Shown: positions 17,383 through 25,659 of the stretch, one piece after another
How positions within the stretch are numbered: position 1 is the stretch's first letter
Layout: each line of letters starts with the position of its first letter
Assembly: GCA_965260995.1 (NCBI GenBank)
Contig: CBDHCD010000002.1
Coordinates: 310,001-374,000, forward strand
DNA length: 64,000 nucleotides
Direction: 5' to 3'
DNA from: JBBROS01 sp965260995
GTDB lineage: Bacteria > Pseudomonadota > Alphaproteobacteria > Acetobacterales > Acetobacteraceae
The notes under the pieces: model-generated
What the model was told of the DNA's origin: nothing
What the model saw: the letters and a program-made list of their open reading frames with translations, nothing else
Database searches by the model: none
Program-made: the position numbers and the translations under genes

Positions 17383-18389
17383 GCCCGCGCCTCCTCGCCC
17401 GCCAGGTGGCACGCCGCCGGCCAGGTCCGCGACCCGTCCGCCCCGAGCCGCTCCACCAACAACGGCGTCTCGACCGCGCACCGCGCCTCGGCAACCGGGC
17501 AGCGCGGATGGAACGCGCAGCCCGGCGGCGGCCGGACGGCGCTCGGCAGCTCGCCCCGCACCGCCGCCCCGCGCGACCGCCCGCCCGGCGCGAGCTGCGG
17601 CACCGCCCGCAGCAGCCCCGCCGTGTAGGGGTGCCGGGGGACGGCGAACAGCGCCTCCGTCGGCCCGGTCTCCACCACCCGGCCCAGGTACATCACCGCC
17701 ACCCGGTGCGCGATGTGGCGCACCAGGCGGAGGTCGTGGGTGATGAACACCAGCGCCAGGCCGAGCCGCTCCTGCAACTCCAAGAACAGGTTGACGATCT
17801 GCGCCTGCACCGACACGTCGAGCGCCGACACCGGCTCGTCGGCGATGATCAGCGCCGGCTCCACCGCCAGCGCCCGCGCGATGCCGACCCGCTGGCGCTG
17901 CCCGCCCGAGAACTCGTGCGGGTAGCGCAGCGCCGCGTCCGCCGGCAGGTGGACCAGGTCGAGCAGCGCCCGCACCCGCGCCGCCGCCCCGCCCCGGTCG
18001 GCCAAGCGGTGCACCAGGAGCGCCTCCGACAGCGCCGCCCCCACCGTGAGCCGCGGGTTGAGCGAGCCGTACGGGTCCTGGAACACCATCTGCACCCGGC
18101 GGTGATACGCCCGCCGCGCCGCCCCCGTGAGCGCCAGCGCGTCCTCGCCCTCGAACCGCACCGTGCCGCCGTCCGGCTCCAGCAGCCGCACCAGGCAGCG
18201 CGCCAGGGTGGACTTGCCGCACCCCGACTCGCCGACTACCCCCAGCGTTTCCCCCCGCCGCACCACCAGGTCCACCCCGTCCAGCGCCCGCAGCGCCGGC
18301 CCCGGCCGCCCCCGCAAGGCGGACAGCGCCGGCCGCCGCAAGGCGAACCGCTTGGACAGCCCGGCCGCCTGCAGCAGCGGCGCGCTCAC
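17379..18389 (-). CDS. Peptide/nickel-type ABC transporter ATPase, DppF/OppF-like
   Basis: Second ATPase of a Dpp/Opp-family importer, 336 residues. Walker A is GESGCGKST, the Q-loop region is QMVFQDPYGSLNPR, the signature FSGGQRQRVGIARAL, Walker B LIIADEPVSALD and the H-loop FITHDL. The C-terminus has the oligopeptide-type Cys pattern (GCAFHPRCPVAEARC), which in relatives binds an iron-sulfur cluster. It starts at GTG 18389, overlapping the TGA of the paired ATPase (GTGA). Confidence 0.92.
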   Translation of the reverse strand: MSAPLLQAAGLSKRFALRRPALSALRGRPGPALRALDGVDLVVRRGETLGVVGESGCGKSTLARCLVRLLEPDGGTVRFEGEDALALTGAARRAYHRRVQMVFQDPYGSLNPRLTVGAALSEALLVHRLADRGGAAARVRALLDLVHLPADAALRYPHEFSGGQRQRVGIARALAVEPALIIADEPVSALDVSVQAQIVNLFLELQERLGLALVFITHDLRLVRHIAHRVAVMYLGRVVETGPTEALFAVPRHPYTAGLLRAVPQLAPGGRSRGAAVRGELPSAVRPPPGCAFHPRCPVAEARCAVETPLLVERLGADGSRTWPAACHLAGEEARA

Positions 18390-19495
18390 GCGGCCAGCCC
18401 CGGTCCCAGCCCTGGCCCCAGCCCCGGTCCCGGCCCTGGCCCCAGCCCCGGTCCCGGTCCCGGCCCTGGCCCGATGCCCGACGGCGGCAGCCGGTCCGCC
18501 GCCCAGCACGCCGCCCGCCGGCCAGGGCCGACCTCGGCGAACGGCGGCGTCTCGCGCGGGCAGCGGGGTTCGGCGTAGCCGCAGCGGGGCGCGAACGGGC
18601 AGCCCTCAACCGGCCGGTCGAGCCGGGGCGGCTGGCCCGGGATCGTCGCCAGCTTGCTGTGCGCCGCCCCGGCGCCGGGCATGGAGCGCAGCAGCGCGTG
18701 GGTGTAGGCGTGGCGCGGCCGGGCGAACACGGCGGCGACCGGCCCCGATTCCACCACGCGGCCCGCGTACATCACGCACACCCGGCCGCAGGTCTCCGCC
18801 ACCACGCCGAGGTCGTGCGTCACCAGCACCATCGCCATGCCCAGCTCGGCCCCGAGCCGGCGCAACAGGCCGAGGATCTGGTCCTGGATGGTGACGTCGA
18901 GCGCGGTCGTCGGCTCGTCGGCCAGCAGCAGCGCGGGCTCGGCGGCGAGCGCGATGGCGATCATCGCCCGCTGCCGCATGCCGCCCGAGAACTCGTGCGG
19001 GTAGCTGCCCAGCCGCAGCGGCCCGGAGGCGATGCCGACCAGGTCCAGCAGTTCGAGCGCCCGCGCCCGCCGCCCGCGGGCGTCGAGCGTGCCGTGCGCG
19101 GCCAGGCTCTCGTCGATCTGCCGACCGATGGTCAGCACCGGGTTCAGCGCCGTCATCGGCTCTTGGAAGATGGTCGCGATCTCGCGCCCGCGCACGGCGC
19201 GCAGCGCGGCGGGCGGCATGGCCAGCAGGTCCCGCCCGCGCCACTCGGCCCGGCCGGCGACGGCCGCGCCCCGCAGCAGCCGGGTGATGGCGCGCAAGAA
19301 CACGCTCTTGCCCGAGCCGCTCTCGCCGACCAGGCCGAGGATCTCGCCCGGCTCCACGGACAGGCTCACCCCGTCGACGGCGCGAAGCGGGCCGCGGGCG
19401 GTGTCGAAGGTGACGCGGAGGCCCTCCACGCGCAGCAGCGGCGGGGCCGAGAGCGGGGACGGGGCGGGTGTCGGGGCCAGGGGCGGGGTGGTCAA
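18386..19495 (-). CDS. Peptide/nickel-type ABC transporter ATPase, DppD/OppD-like, with Gly-Pro tail
   Basis: First ATPase of the importer, about 369 residues, with Walker A GESGSGKSV, Q-loop TIFQEPMTALNP, signature FSGGMRQRAMIAIAL, Walker B LLLADEPTTALD, H-loop VTHDLG and the C-terminal CPFAPRCGYAEPRC motif. The start is inferred as TTG 19495, which overlaps the TGA of the permease gene (TTGA); the second importer operon uses the same TTGA junction. The C-terminus is an unusual 30-residue Gly-Pro-Leu tract encoded by a six-base repeat. The 5' end overlaps the parS palindrome. Confidence 0.9.
   Translation of the reverse strand: MTTPPLAPTPAPSPLSAPPLLRVEGLRVTFDTARGPLRAVDGVSLSVEPGEILGLVGESGSGKSVFLRAITRLLRGAAVAGRAEWRGRDLLAMPPAALRAVRGREIATIFQEPMTALNPVLTIGRQIDESLAAHGTLDARGRRARALELLDLVGIASGPLRLGSYPHEFSGGMRQRAMIAIALAAEPALLLADEPTTALDVTIQDQILGLLRRLGAELGMAMVLVTHDLGVVAETCGRVCVMYAGRVVESGPVAAVFARPRHAYTHALLRSMPGAGAAHSKLATIPGQPPRLDRPVEGCPFAPRCGYAEPRCPRETPPFAEVGPGRRAACWAADRLPPSGIGPGPGPGPGLGPGPGPGLGPGLGPGLAA
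18394..18472. repeat. Hexamer-based minisatellite encoding the Gly-Pro-Leu tail of the DppD-like ATPase
   Basis: About thirteen variants of a GGTCCC / GGCCCT / CCCAGC hexamer run head to tail and encode alternating Gly-Pro and Gly-Leu at the C-terminus of the minus-strand ATPase. Because the unit is a multiple of three, copy-number change lengthens or shortens the tail without breaking the frame. The plus strand switches from C-rich to G-rich shortly after this point. Confidence 0.75.
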
Positions 19496-20412
19496 TGTTT
19501 CACGTGAAACATATCGGCCAGCCCGTCGCCCACCAGGCTGAAGCCGATGCCGGCCAGCACGATGGCGAAGCCGGGGAAAATGCTGATCCACCAGGCCTGG
19601 GTGAAGAAGTTCTTGCCGTCGGCGATCAGCAGGCCCCACTCGGCCTCGGGCGGCTGCGCGCCGAGGCCGAGGTAGCCGAGGCTCGACCCGAGCAGGATCG
19701 CCAGCGCCATGTCCGTCATCCAGTAGACCAGGATCGGCCGGGCGGCGTTGGGCAGGACGTGGCGCAGCAGGATGCGCGCCTGGCCGTAGCCCAGCACGCG
19801 GCAGGCGGACACGTAGTCGCGCCCGCGCAGCGCCATCGCCTCGCCGCGCATCAGCCGGCCGTAGAACACCCAGCCGACGGCGGTGATGGCGACGTACATG
19901 TTGCCCAGGCCCGGCCCCAGCACGGCGACGATGGCGATCACCAGCACCAGGAACGGGAACGTCACCACGAGATCGACCACCCGGCCGAACACGGCGTCCG
20001 CCACCCCGCCGTAGAAGCCGACCAGCAGGCCGACCGTGCTGCCGATCAGCAGCGGGCCGACGGTGGCGAACACGGCGATCTGCAGGTCGATGGCGGCGGC
20101 GGCGATGGTGCGCGACAGGATGTCGCGGCCGAACTGGTCGGTGCCGAACGGGTGCGCCCGGGAGGGGGCTTGCAGCAGGGCGGCGTAGTCGAAGGCCAGC
20201 GGGTCGTAAGGCGCGACCAGGCCGGGGGCGACGGCGCAGGCCAGCAGCGCCAGCAGCAGCACGGCCCCGGCCAGCAGCGGCACCGGCAGGCGCGGCAGCC
20301 GGCCCCGGGCGGGCGCCGCGCCCGCCTCGCCTCCATCCGGCGCGACCTGCTCCCGCGCGCTCATCGCGGCTTCGTCCCGCGCGCTCACCGTGATCTCATC
20401 TCGCGCGCTCAC
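19492..20412 (-). CDS. Peptide/nickel-type ABC transporter permease, DppC-like
   Basis: Inner-membrane subunit of the importer, about 306 residues. It has an N-terminal helix (LLAGAVLLLALLACAVAPGL), the OppC-type HPFGTDQFGRDILSR motif, four to five further helices, and the EAA cytoplasmic loop that contacts the ATPase (YVSACRVLGYGQARILLRHVLPNA). The start is placed at GTG 20412, which overlaps the stop of a nine-codon mini-frame; GTG 20387 and ATG 20363 in frame are alternatives, since the N-terminus is itself repetitive (SARDE copies). The gene's last codons form parS. Confidence 0.9.
   Translation of the reverse strand: MSARDEITVSARDEAAMSAREQVAPDGGEAGAAPARGRLPRLPVPLLAGAVLLLALLACAVAPGLVAPYDPLAFDYAALLQAPSRAHPFGTDQFGRDILSRTIAAAAIDLQIAVFATVGPLLIGSTVGLLVGFYGGVADAVFGRVVDLVVTFPFLVLVIAIVAVLGPGLGNMYVAITAVGWVFYGRLMRGEAMALRGRDYVSACRVLGYGQARILLRHVLPNAARPILVYWMTDMALAILLGSSLGYLGLGAQPPEAEWGLLIADGKNFFTQAWWISIFPGFAIVLAGIGFSLVGDGLADMFHVKH
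19496..19511. promoter_or_regulatory. parS: parS: ParB-binding centromere site
   Basis: TGTTTCACGTGAAACA is a perfect 16-base palindrome identical to the consensus chromosomal parS site. ParB binds it, spreads along flanking DNA with CTP, and directs origin segregation. It lies in the reading frame of the upstream permease gene, encoding its final MFHVKH, and touches the TTG start of the ATPase gene. Chromosomal parS sites are normally clustered close to the replication origin, and the plus-strand base skew changes sign about 1 kb to the left. No parA or parB gene is in the window. Confidence 0.93.
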
Positions 20413-20464
20413 CGCGCGACCTCATCCCGCGCGCTCACCGCGCGACCTCATCCCGCGCGCTCAC
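20355..20464 (-). repeat. Tandem repeat of a start/stop overlap between the dppB- and dppC-like genes
   Basis: Five copies of the core GTGAGCGCGC (one as ATGAGCGCGC) lie at spacings of 26, 26, 24 and 24 bases. In the first two units each GTG opens a nine-codon frame (VSARDEVAR) that ends at the TGA of the next unit. The dppB stop, mini-frame 1 (20464 to 20435), mini-frame 2 (20438 to 20409) and the dppC start at 20412 therefore form a relay of GTGA overlaps. The 24-base copies stay in frame inside the dppC N-terminus. It looks like local duplication of a coupling junction. Confidence 0.8.
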
Positions 20465-21399
20465 CGCGCGACCCTCGGGTCGAGCCACATCTGGAACAGG
20501 TCGGTGGCCAGGAAGGCGAGCGAGACGATCACCGCCAGGATCAGGGTCAGCGCCTGGATCACCGGGTAGTCGCGGGCGAAGATGCTGTCCACCATCAGCC
20601 GGCCGACGCCGGGCACGGCGAACACGCTCTCGGTGATGACCGCCCCGCCCAGAAGGGTGCCGACCTGCAGCCCGACCAGCGTCACCGTCGAGATCAGCGC
20701 GTTGCGCAGCACGTGGCGCAGCAGGATGACGCGGCGCGGCAAGCCCTTGGCGCGGGCGAAGTCGACGAACTCGGCGCCCAGCACCTCCAGGATGGCGGCG
20801 CGCAGGTTGCGCATGATGACGGCCGAGAAGCTCAGCGCCAGCGCGAACGACGGCAGGAGCAGGTGGTAAAGGTGCCCGGCGAACGTGTCGCCGTAGCCGC
20901 CGACCGGGAACCAGCGCAACTGGGCGGCGAACACCGTCAGCAGCACCAGCCCGACGTAGAAGATCGGCGACGACAGCCCGACCTGGAAGCCGGCGCGGAT
21001 GGCGTAGTCCGGCCAGCGCCCGGCCCGCATCGCGGCGACGAAGGCGAGCGGCACCGCGATGGCGATGGCCAGCACCGTCGCCATCGCCGTCAGCAGCAAG
21101 GTGGCCGGCAGGCGCTCGGCGACCAGGGTGGTGACCGGGACGCGGAAGGCGAGCGAGCGGCCGAAGTCGCCGCGCACGGCGGCTTCGAGAAAGCGAAGGA
21201 ACTGGACGTGGATCGGCTGGTCGAGGCCCAGTTGGCTCCGCAGGCGCGCGACGGTCTCGTCGTTGCCGCGGTCGCCGAGGAGCGCGCTCACCGGGTCGCC
21301 GGGCAGCAGGCGGGCGAGGACGAACACGACGAGGCCGATCAGCAGGAAGGTCGGGATGACCTGCAGCAGCCGGCCGGCCACGAGGCCCGCCCGGCTCAC
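20461..21399 (-). CDS. Peptide/nickel-type ABC transporter permease, DppB-like
   Basis: First membrane subunit of the importer, 312 residues, GTG start at 21399. It has the DppB N-terminus (GRLLQVIPTFLLIGLVVFVLARLLPGDPV), a long periplasmic loop after helix 1 (LGLDQPIHVQFLRFL, GDFGRSLAF), the EAA loop FVDFARAKGLPRRVILLRHVLRNALI, and GTLLGGAVITESVFAVPGVGRLM. Its TGA is the first element of the relay of overlapping start/stop signals leading to the second permease gene. Confidence 0.93.
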   Translation of the reverse strand: MSRAGLVAGRLLQVIPTFLLIGLVVFVLARLLPGDPVSALLGDRGNDETVARLRSQLGLDQPIHVQFLRFLEAAVRGDFGRSLAFRVPVTTLVAERLPATLLLTAMATVLAIAIAVPLAFVAAMRAGRWPDYAIRAGFQVGLSSPIFYVGLVLLTVFAAQLRWFPVGGYGDTFAGHLYHLLLPSFALALSFSAVIMRNLRAAILEVLGAEFVDFARAKGLPRRVILLRHVLRNALISTVTLVGLQVGTLLGGAVITESVFAVPGVGRLMVDSIFARDYPVIQALTLILAVIVSLAFLATDLFQMWLDPRVAR

Positions 21400-21423
21400 C
21401 CGGCGCGCTCCACAGGGCCGCCG

Positions 21424-23004
21424 CTACTCGACGTAGACGCCTTCGAACAGGTTGTTGCCGAGCGGGATCTGCACGAAGCCCTTGACCGGCTTGCGCCAGG
21501 CGACCGGGTAGGGCGTCTCGTAAAGGAACACGATCGGCGCGGCGGCGGCGTAGCGGTCCTGGATCTGCTTGTACTGCGCCGCCCGCGCCTTGGGGTCAGT
21601 CTCGCGCTGGCTCTGCTCGAACAAGCGGTCCACCTCGGGGTCGCGCCATTGCGAGTGCAGCGACTGGATGTTGGGGTAGTAGGCGAAGTACGAGGTGATC
21701 TCGCTCGGGTCGGAGATGTCGTTGGTCCAGGCGGCGGTGCGCATGGCGAAGTCCTCCGCCCGGTAGCGCGCGGTGAGCGTCGCGTTGTCCACCTGGTCGA
21801 TGCGCAGCTTGACGCCGACCTGGCTCCAGAGCTGCTGCACGACGGTCAGGATGTTGGCCTGGTCGGCGTTGCCCGACAAGGACAGGATCGAGGTCTCGAA
21901 GCCGTTCGCGAACCCGGCCTCCTTGAGCAGGGCCTTGGCCTTGGCGACGTCGTAGCCGTAGAGGTCCTGGCCGGCGAACAGCGGCGTCGTTTCCGACATG
22001 AACGAGCGCATCGGCTTGCCGAGGCCGAGCGTGGTGATGCCGATCACCGCCTGCTTGTTGACGGCGTAGTTGAGCGCCTGGCGCACCGTCTCGTTGGCCA
22101 GCGGGTTGGGCTTGCCGTCCTTCAGCTTGGGGCCGCAGTAGAACGTGAGATAGGCGACGCGGGTGGAGGGCCACAGCTCCATGCGCAGGTTGGCGTCGGC
22201 TTGCAGCTCCTTGACGCGGGCGTAGGGGATGAACTCGGCGCCGTCCACCTCGCCGGCCTTGAGCTTGAGGATGCGGGTGGCGTCGTCGACGATCACCGGC
22301 AGGTCGAGCTGGTCGAGGTAGGGCAGGGCTTGGCCGTCCTCGCCCATCTTCCAGTAGTTCGGGTTGCGCTTCAGCGTCATGCGGACGCCGCGCTGCCAGT
22401 CGGCCAGCACGAAGGGGCCGCTGCCGACCGGGTGCTCGGCGAAGGCGCGCGCCTTGTCCTCCATGGTGGCGCCCGCCTCGGCCTCGAACAGCTTCCTCGG
22501 CAGGATGGCGCTGTTGAAGGTGGCGAGCGCCGGCAACAGCGTGGGGTCGGGGTGCTTGAGGCGGAGGGTTATGGTGTCGCCCGCGCCGTCCACGCCGTCG
22601 ATGGCGCCGAGCAGGGAGGACCAGGCCCCCGCCTTCGGGTCGCGGGCGCGGTCGAGCGACCACTTGACGTCGTCGGCGGTGAGCGGCGCGCCGTCGGAGA
22701 ACTTGACGCCCTGTCGCAGCGTGAGGGTGACGGTCTTGCCGTCACCCGAGGTGTCCCACTTGGTCGCGAGCGAGGGTTGCAGGCCGAGGCCGTCGTTGGT
22801 CGGCGCGATCAGGGTGTCGTAGATGTTGGTCATCACCCAGATGTCGACGTTGGCGTCGGTCAGCACCGGGTCGAGGAACAGCGAGTCGGCGTAGCGGGCG
22901 TAGCTGGCGTGGCCGCCGCGGGTAACGGCCGCGGCCGGGTGCGGGACGCCCGCACCCGCGAGGAGCAGGGCTGCGAGGGAGGCTCTGAGGAATGCCCGAC
23001 GCAT
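21424..23004 (-). CDS. Family 5 extracellular solute-binding protein (peptide/opine type)
   Basis: Periplasmic receptor of 526 residues and first gene of the seven-gene operon that runs to the SDR at 15638. A Sec signal peptide (AFLRASLAALLLAGAGVPHPAAA) leads to the SBP_bac_5 body: LRQGVKFSDGAPLTADDVKWSLDR, GSGPFVLADW, LKRNPNYWK, VRQALNYAVNK. Family 5 receptors take peptides, opines, nickel chelates or other zwitterions. The ligand cannot be read from sequence, but two downstream oxidoreductases hint at a small metabolite that is then oxidised or reduced. Confidence 0.92.
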   Translation of the reverse strand: MRRAFLRASLAALLLAGAGVPHPAAAVTRGGHASYARYADSLFLDPVLTDANVDIWVMTNIYDTLIAPTNDGLGLQPSLATKWDTSGDGKTVTLTLRQGVKFSDGAPLTADDVKWSLDRARDPKAGAWSSLLGAIDGVDGAGDTITLRLKHPDPTLLPALATFNSAILPRKLFEAEAGATMEDKARAFAEHPVGSGPFVLADWQRGVRMTLKRNPNYWKMGEDGQALPYLDQLDLPVIVDDATRILKLKAGEVDGAEFIPYARVKELQADANLRMELWPSTRVAYLTFYCGPKLKDGKPNPLANETVRQALNYAVNKQAVIGITTLGLGKPMRSFMSETTPLFAGQDLYGYDVAKAKALLKEAGFANGFETSILSLSGNADQANILTVVQQLWSQVGVKLRIDQVDNATLTARYRAEDFAMRTAAWTNDISDPSEITSYFAYYPNIQSLHSQWRDPEVDRLFEQSQRETDPKARAAQYKQIQDRYAAAAPIVFLYETPYPVAWRKPVKGFVQIPLGNNLFEGVYVE

Positions 23005-23052
23005 GCGGTTCGCCTCGCTTGTGCAATGGGTTGACGGGTGACGCTAGGTGGG

Positions 23053-23080
23053 TTGTCCGGCCTGGGTCAACTCGTATCAT
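23053..23080 (+). promoter_or_regulatory. Candidate promoter in the divergent gap between two binding-protein genes
   Basis: TTGTCC at 23053-23058 and TATCAT at 23075-23080, 16 bases apart, point toward the gene at 23140. On the other strand TTGACC (complement of 23066-23071) faces the gene at 23004. The 135-base gap must drive both genes. Consensus-based inference only. Confidence 0.4.
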
Positions 23081-23139
23081 GGAGTTGGCGCGGCGGTTGC
23101 TTGAAGCCTTGAAGCCGAGCGAGTTGGAAGGGGCACATC

Positions 23140-24672
23140 ATGACACGCTGGATCATCGCCGCCGCCGGGCTGCTGCTGGCCTGCGCCGCGCCGGCCGGGG
23201 ACGCGCGGGCCGAGAACGTGCAGGCCGGGGGCACGCTGCGATTTGGGCTCGACTTCGACGTGGACACGCTCGACCCGGCGCGCAGCGGGTCCTACATCGA
23301 GCGGGTCGTCAACGGCTCGCTGTGCGACCAATTGCTGGCGATCGACGACACGCTCGCCATCGTGCCGGAGCTGGCGACCGGGTGGGACTGGTCGGCGGAC
23401 CGGCTGGCGCTGACGCTGCGGCTGCGGCCGGGCGTGGTGTTCCAGGACGGGGCGGCGCTCGACGCGGAGGCGGTGCGGGCCAACCTCGAACGCTACCGCG
23501 GGGCGGCCTACAGCCTGCGCAAAGGGGAGCTCGCGCCGATCAGCGGCATCGACGCGGTCGATCCGCTCACGGTGCGCATCCGGCTGAGCAAGCCGTACAC
23601 GCCGCTGCTGGCGCTGCTGGCCAACCGCTCGGGCACCATGCTGTCGCCGCGCATCCTGGACAAGACGGCGGACGAGATCGCGGCGCGGCCGGTGTGCGCC
23701 GGGCCGTTCCGCTTCAAGGAGCGGCTGGCGCAGGACCACGTGACGTTGGAGCGGTTCCCCGGCTACTGGAACGCGAGCCAGGTGCACCTGGACCAGATCG
23801 TGTTCTCCATCATCCCGGACAGCTCGGTGCGGCTGGTGAACCTGCAGGCGGGGGCGCTCGACGTGGCCAACCGGCTGGCGGCGACCGACGTGGAGACGGT
23901 CGAGCGCGACCCGGCGCTGAAGGTGGCGCGGTCGCCGTCGATCGGGTTCCAGCTCATCTCCTACAACATCGCCAACGGCCCGGCGGCGGACACGCCGCTC
24001 GGGCGGGACGCGCGGGTGCGGCAGGCGTTCGACAAGTCGATCGACCGGGCGGCGCTGAACCAGGTGGCGTTCGGCGGCCGGTTCATCCCGAGCAACCAGA
24101 CCGAAGCGCCGGGCAGCCCGTACTGGGACCCAGCGCGGCCGACGCCGGCGCGGGACCTGGCGGGGGCGCGCAAGCTGCTGGCCGAGGCCGGGCTGTCGCG
24201 GGTGAAGGTCACGCTGCTGACCAGCAACGACCCGGTGAACGTGCAGGTGGGCGAGGTGATCCAGGCGATGGCGGCTGAGGCCGGGTTCGACGTGGAGGTG
24301 CGAAAGGGCGAGGCGGTGGCGCAGACGGCGGCGGCGCGGCGGGGCGATTACCAGGCGACGCTGGTGCTGTGGAGCGGGCGGCCGGACCCGGACGGCAACA
24401 CCAGCATCTGGATGCGCTGCGGCGCCCCGCTGAATTGGACCGGGTTGTGCAACATGGAACTCGGGGCGGCGCTCGACCGCGGGGCGGAGGCGGTGGATCA
24501 CGACGCGCGGGCGGCGGCGTACCGCGACGCGGCGACGATCTGGATGGGGGAGCGGATGTACTCGGTGCTGTACCACTTCACCTGGTTCTGGGGGCTGGGC
24601 CGGGGCGTGGAGGGCTTCGCGCCGCGACCGGACGGGGTGGTGCGGCCAATCGGGCTGCGGTTGGCGCGCTAG
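23140..24672 (+). CDS. Family 5 extracellular solute-binding protein, orphan
   Basis: A 510-residue periplasmic receptor with a Sec signal peptide (WIIAAAGLLLACAAPAGDARA) and the family 5 pattern: GGTLRFGLDFDVDTLDPA, LRPGVVFQDGAALDAEAVRANLER, CAGPFRFKE, VRQAFDKSIDRAALN. It is divergent from one complete importer operon (23004) and convergent with the other (ends 24688, 15 bases away), and has no permease of its own. It may feed either transporter with a second ligand (inference). AAGG upstream of ATG 23140 serves as ribosome site. Confidence 0.9.
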   Translation: MTRWIIAAAGLLLACAAPAGDARAENVQAGGTLRFGLDFDVDTLDPARSGSYIERVVNGSLCDQLLAIDDTLAIVPELATGWDWSADRLALTLRLRPGVVFQDGAALDAEAVRANLERYRGAAYSLRKGELAPISGIDAVDPLTVRIRLSKPYTPLLALLANRSGTMLSPRILDKTADEIAARPVCAGPFRFKERLAQDHVTLERFPGYWNASQVHLDQIVFSIIPDSSVRLVNLQAGALDVANRLAATDVETVERDPALKVARSPSIGFQLISYNIANGPAADTPLGRDARVRQAFDKSIDRAALNQVAFGGRFIPSNQTEAPGSPYWDPARPTPARDLAGARKLLAEAGLSRVKVTLLTSNDPVNVQVGEVIQAMAAEAGFDVEVRKGEAVAQTAAARRGDYQATLVLWSGRPDPDGNTSIWMRCGAPLNWTGLCNMELGAALDRGAEAVDHDARAAAYRDAATIWMGERMYSVLYHFTWFWGLGRGVEGFAPRPDGVVRPIGLRLAR

Positions 24673-24687
24673 GGCCGCGGCTTCGCG

Positions 24688-25659
24688 TCAGCCGCGGAAG
24701 TGGCACGCCGTCCAGTGCCCGGCGTCGCCTTCGGCCAGGACGGGGGAGTCGACCGAGCAGCGCGGCTGCGCGATGGGGCAGCGGGTGTGGAAATGGCAGC
24801 CGGAGGGGGGGCGGATCGGGTTGGGGACGTCGCCCTTCAGCACGATGCGCTTTCGCTTCACGGCCGGGTCGGGGATGGGGACGGCGGAGAGCAGGGCCTC
24901 GGTGTAGGGGTGCTGGGGGTTGTCGTAGAGGGCGCGGGCCGGGGCGACCTCGACGACGCGGCCGAGGTACATGACGGCGACGCGGTCGCTGATGTGCTCC
25001 ACCACCGACAGGTCGTGGGCGATGAACAGGTAGGTGAGGCCGAACCGCTCGCGCAGGTCCTCCAGCAGGTTGATGACCTGGGCCTGGATCGAGACGTCGA
25101 GCGCCGAGACCGGCTCGTCGCAGACGATCAGCTTCGGCCGCACGGCCAGCGCGCGGGCGATGCCGATGCGCTGGCGCTGGCCGCCGGAGAACTCGTGCGG
25201 GAAGCGGCGCATGTGCTGGGGCTGGAGGCCGACCGTTTCGAGCAGGCGCGCCACCTTGTCCTCGCGCTCGCGCCGGGTCCGGGCGAGACCGTGGATGGCC
25301 AGCGCCTCGCCGACGATGGCGCCGACGGTGTGGCGCGGGTTCAAGGAGGCGAAGGGGTCCTGGAAGATGATCTGCATGTCGCGGCGCATGGCGCGGAGGG
25401 TTTCGCCCTTCGTGCGCGTCACGTCGCGGCCCTCGAACCAGATCTCGCCGGCGCTCGGCTCGATCAGGCGCATGATGCAGCGGCCGGTGGTTGACTTGCC
25501 GCAGCCGCTCTCGCCGACCAGGCCGAGCGTCTCGCCCGGCGCGATGTCGAGGCTGACGCCGTCAACGGCGTGGACGCGGCCGACCTCGCGGCCGAGCACG
25601 CCGCCCTTGATCGGGAAGTGCTTCTTGACGCCGCGGACCGAGAGCAAGGGGGCGGTCAT
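24688..25659 (-). CDS. Peptide/nickel-type ABC transporter ATPase, DppF/OppF-like
   Basis: Last gene of the second importer operon, 323 residues. Walker A GESGCGKST, Q-loop QIIFQDPFASLNPR, signature FSGGQRQRIGIARAL, Walker B LIVCDEPVSALD, H-loop FIAHDLS, and the C-terminal CHFHTRCPIAQPRC motif are all present. ATG 25659 overlaps the TGA of the partner ATPase (ATGA). This ORF is a diverged counterpart of the ATPase at 17379, not a recent copy, as base composition and many residues differ. Confidence 0.93.
   Translation of the reverse strand: MTAPLLSVRGVKKHFPIKGGVLGREVGRVHAVDGVSLDIAPGETLGLVGESGCGKSTTGRCIMRLIEPSAGEIWFEGRDVTRTKGETLRAMRRDMQIIFQDPFASLNPRHTVGAIVGEALAIHGLARTRREREDKVARLLETVGLQPQHMRRFPHEFSGGQRQRIGIARALAVRPKLIVCDEPVSALDVSIQAQVINLLEDLRERFGLTYLFIAHDLSVVEHISDRVAVMYLGRVVEVAPARALYDNPQHPYTEALLSAVPIPDPAVKRKRIVLKGDVPNPIRPPSGCHFHTRCPIAQPRCSVDSPVLAEGDAGHWTACHFRG

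Noticed and set aside
18400..20500. oriC itself at the skew switch
   Set aside because: The stretch is fully coding, very GC-rich and has no DnaA-box-like TTATCCACA; only origin proximity is claimed.
19468..23034. Long plus-strand open frame (over 1100 codons)
   Set aside because: It is antisense to five clear ABC importer genes and its product is low-complexity; long shadow frames are expected at this GC content.
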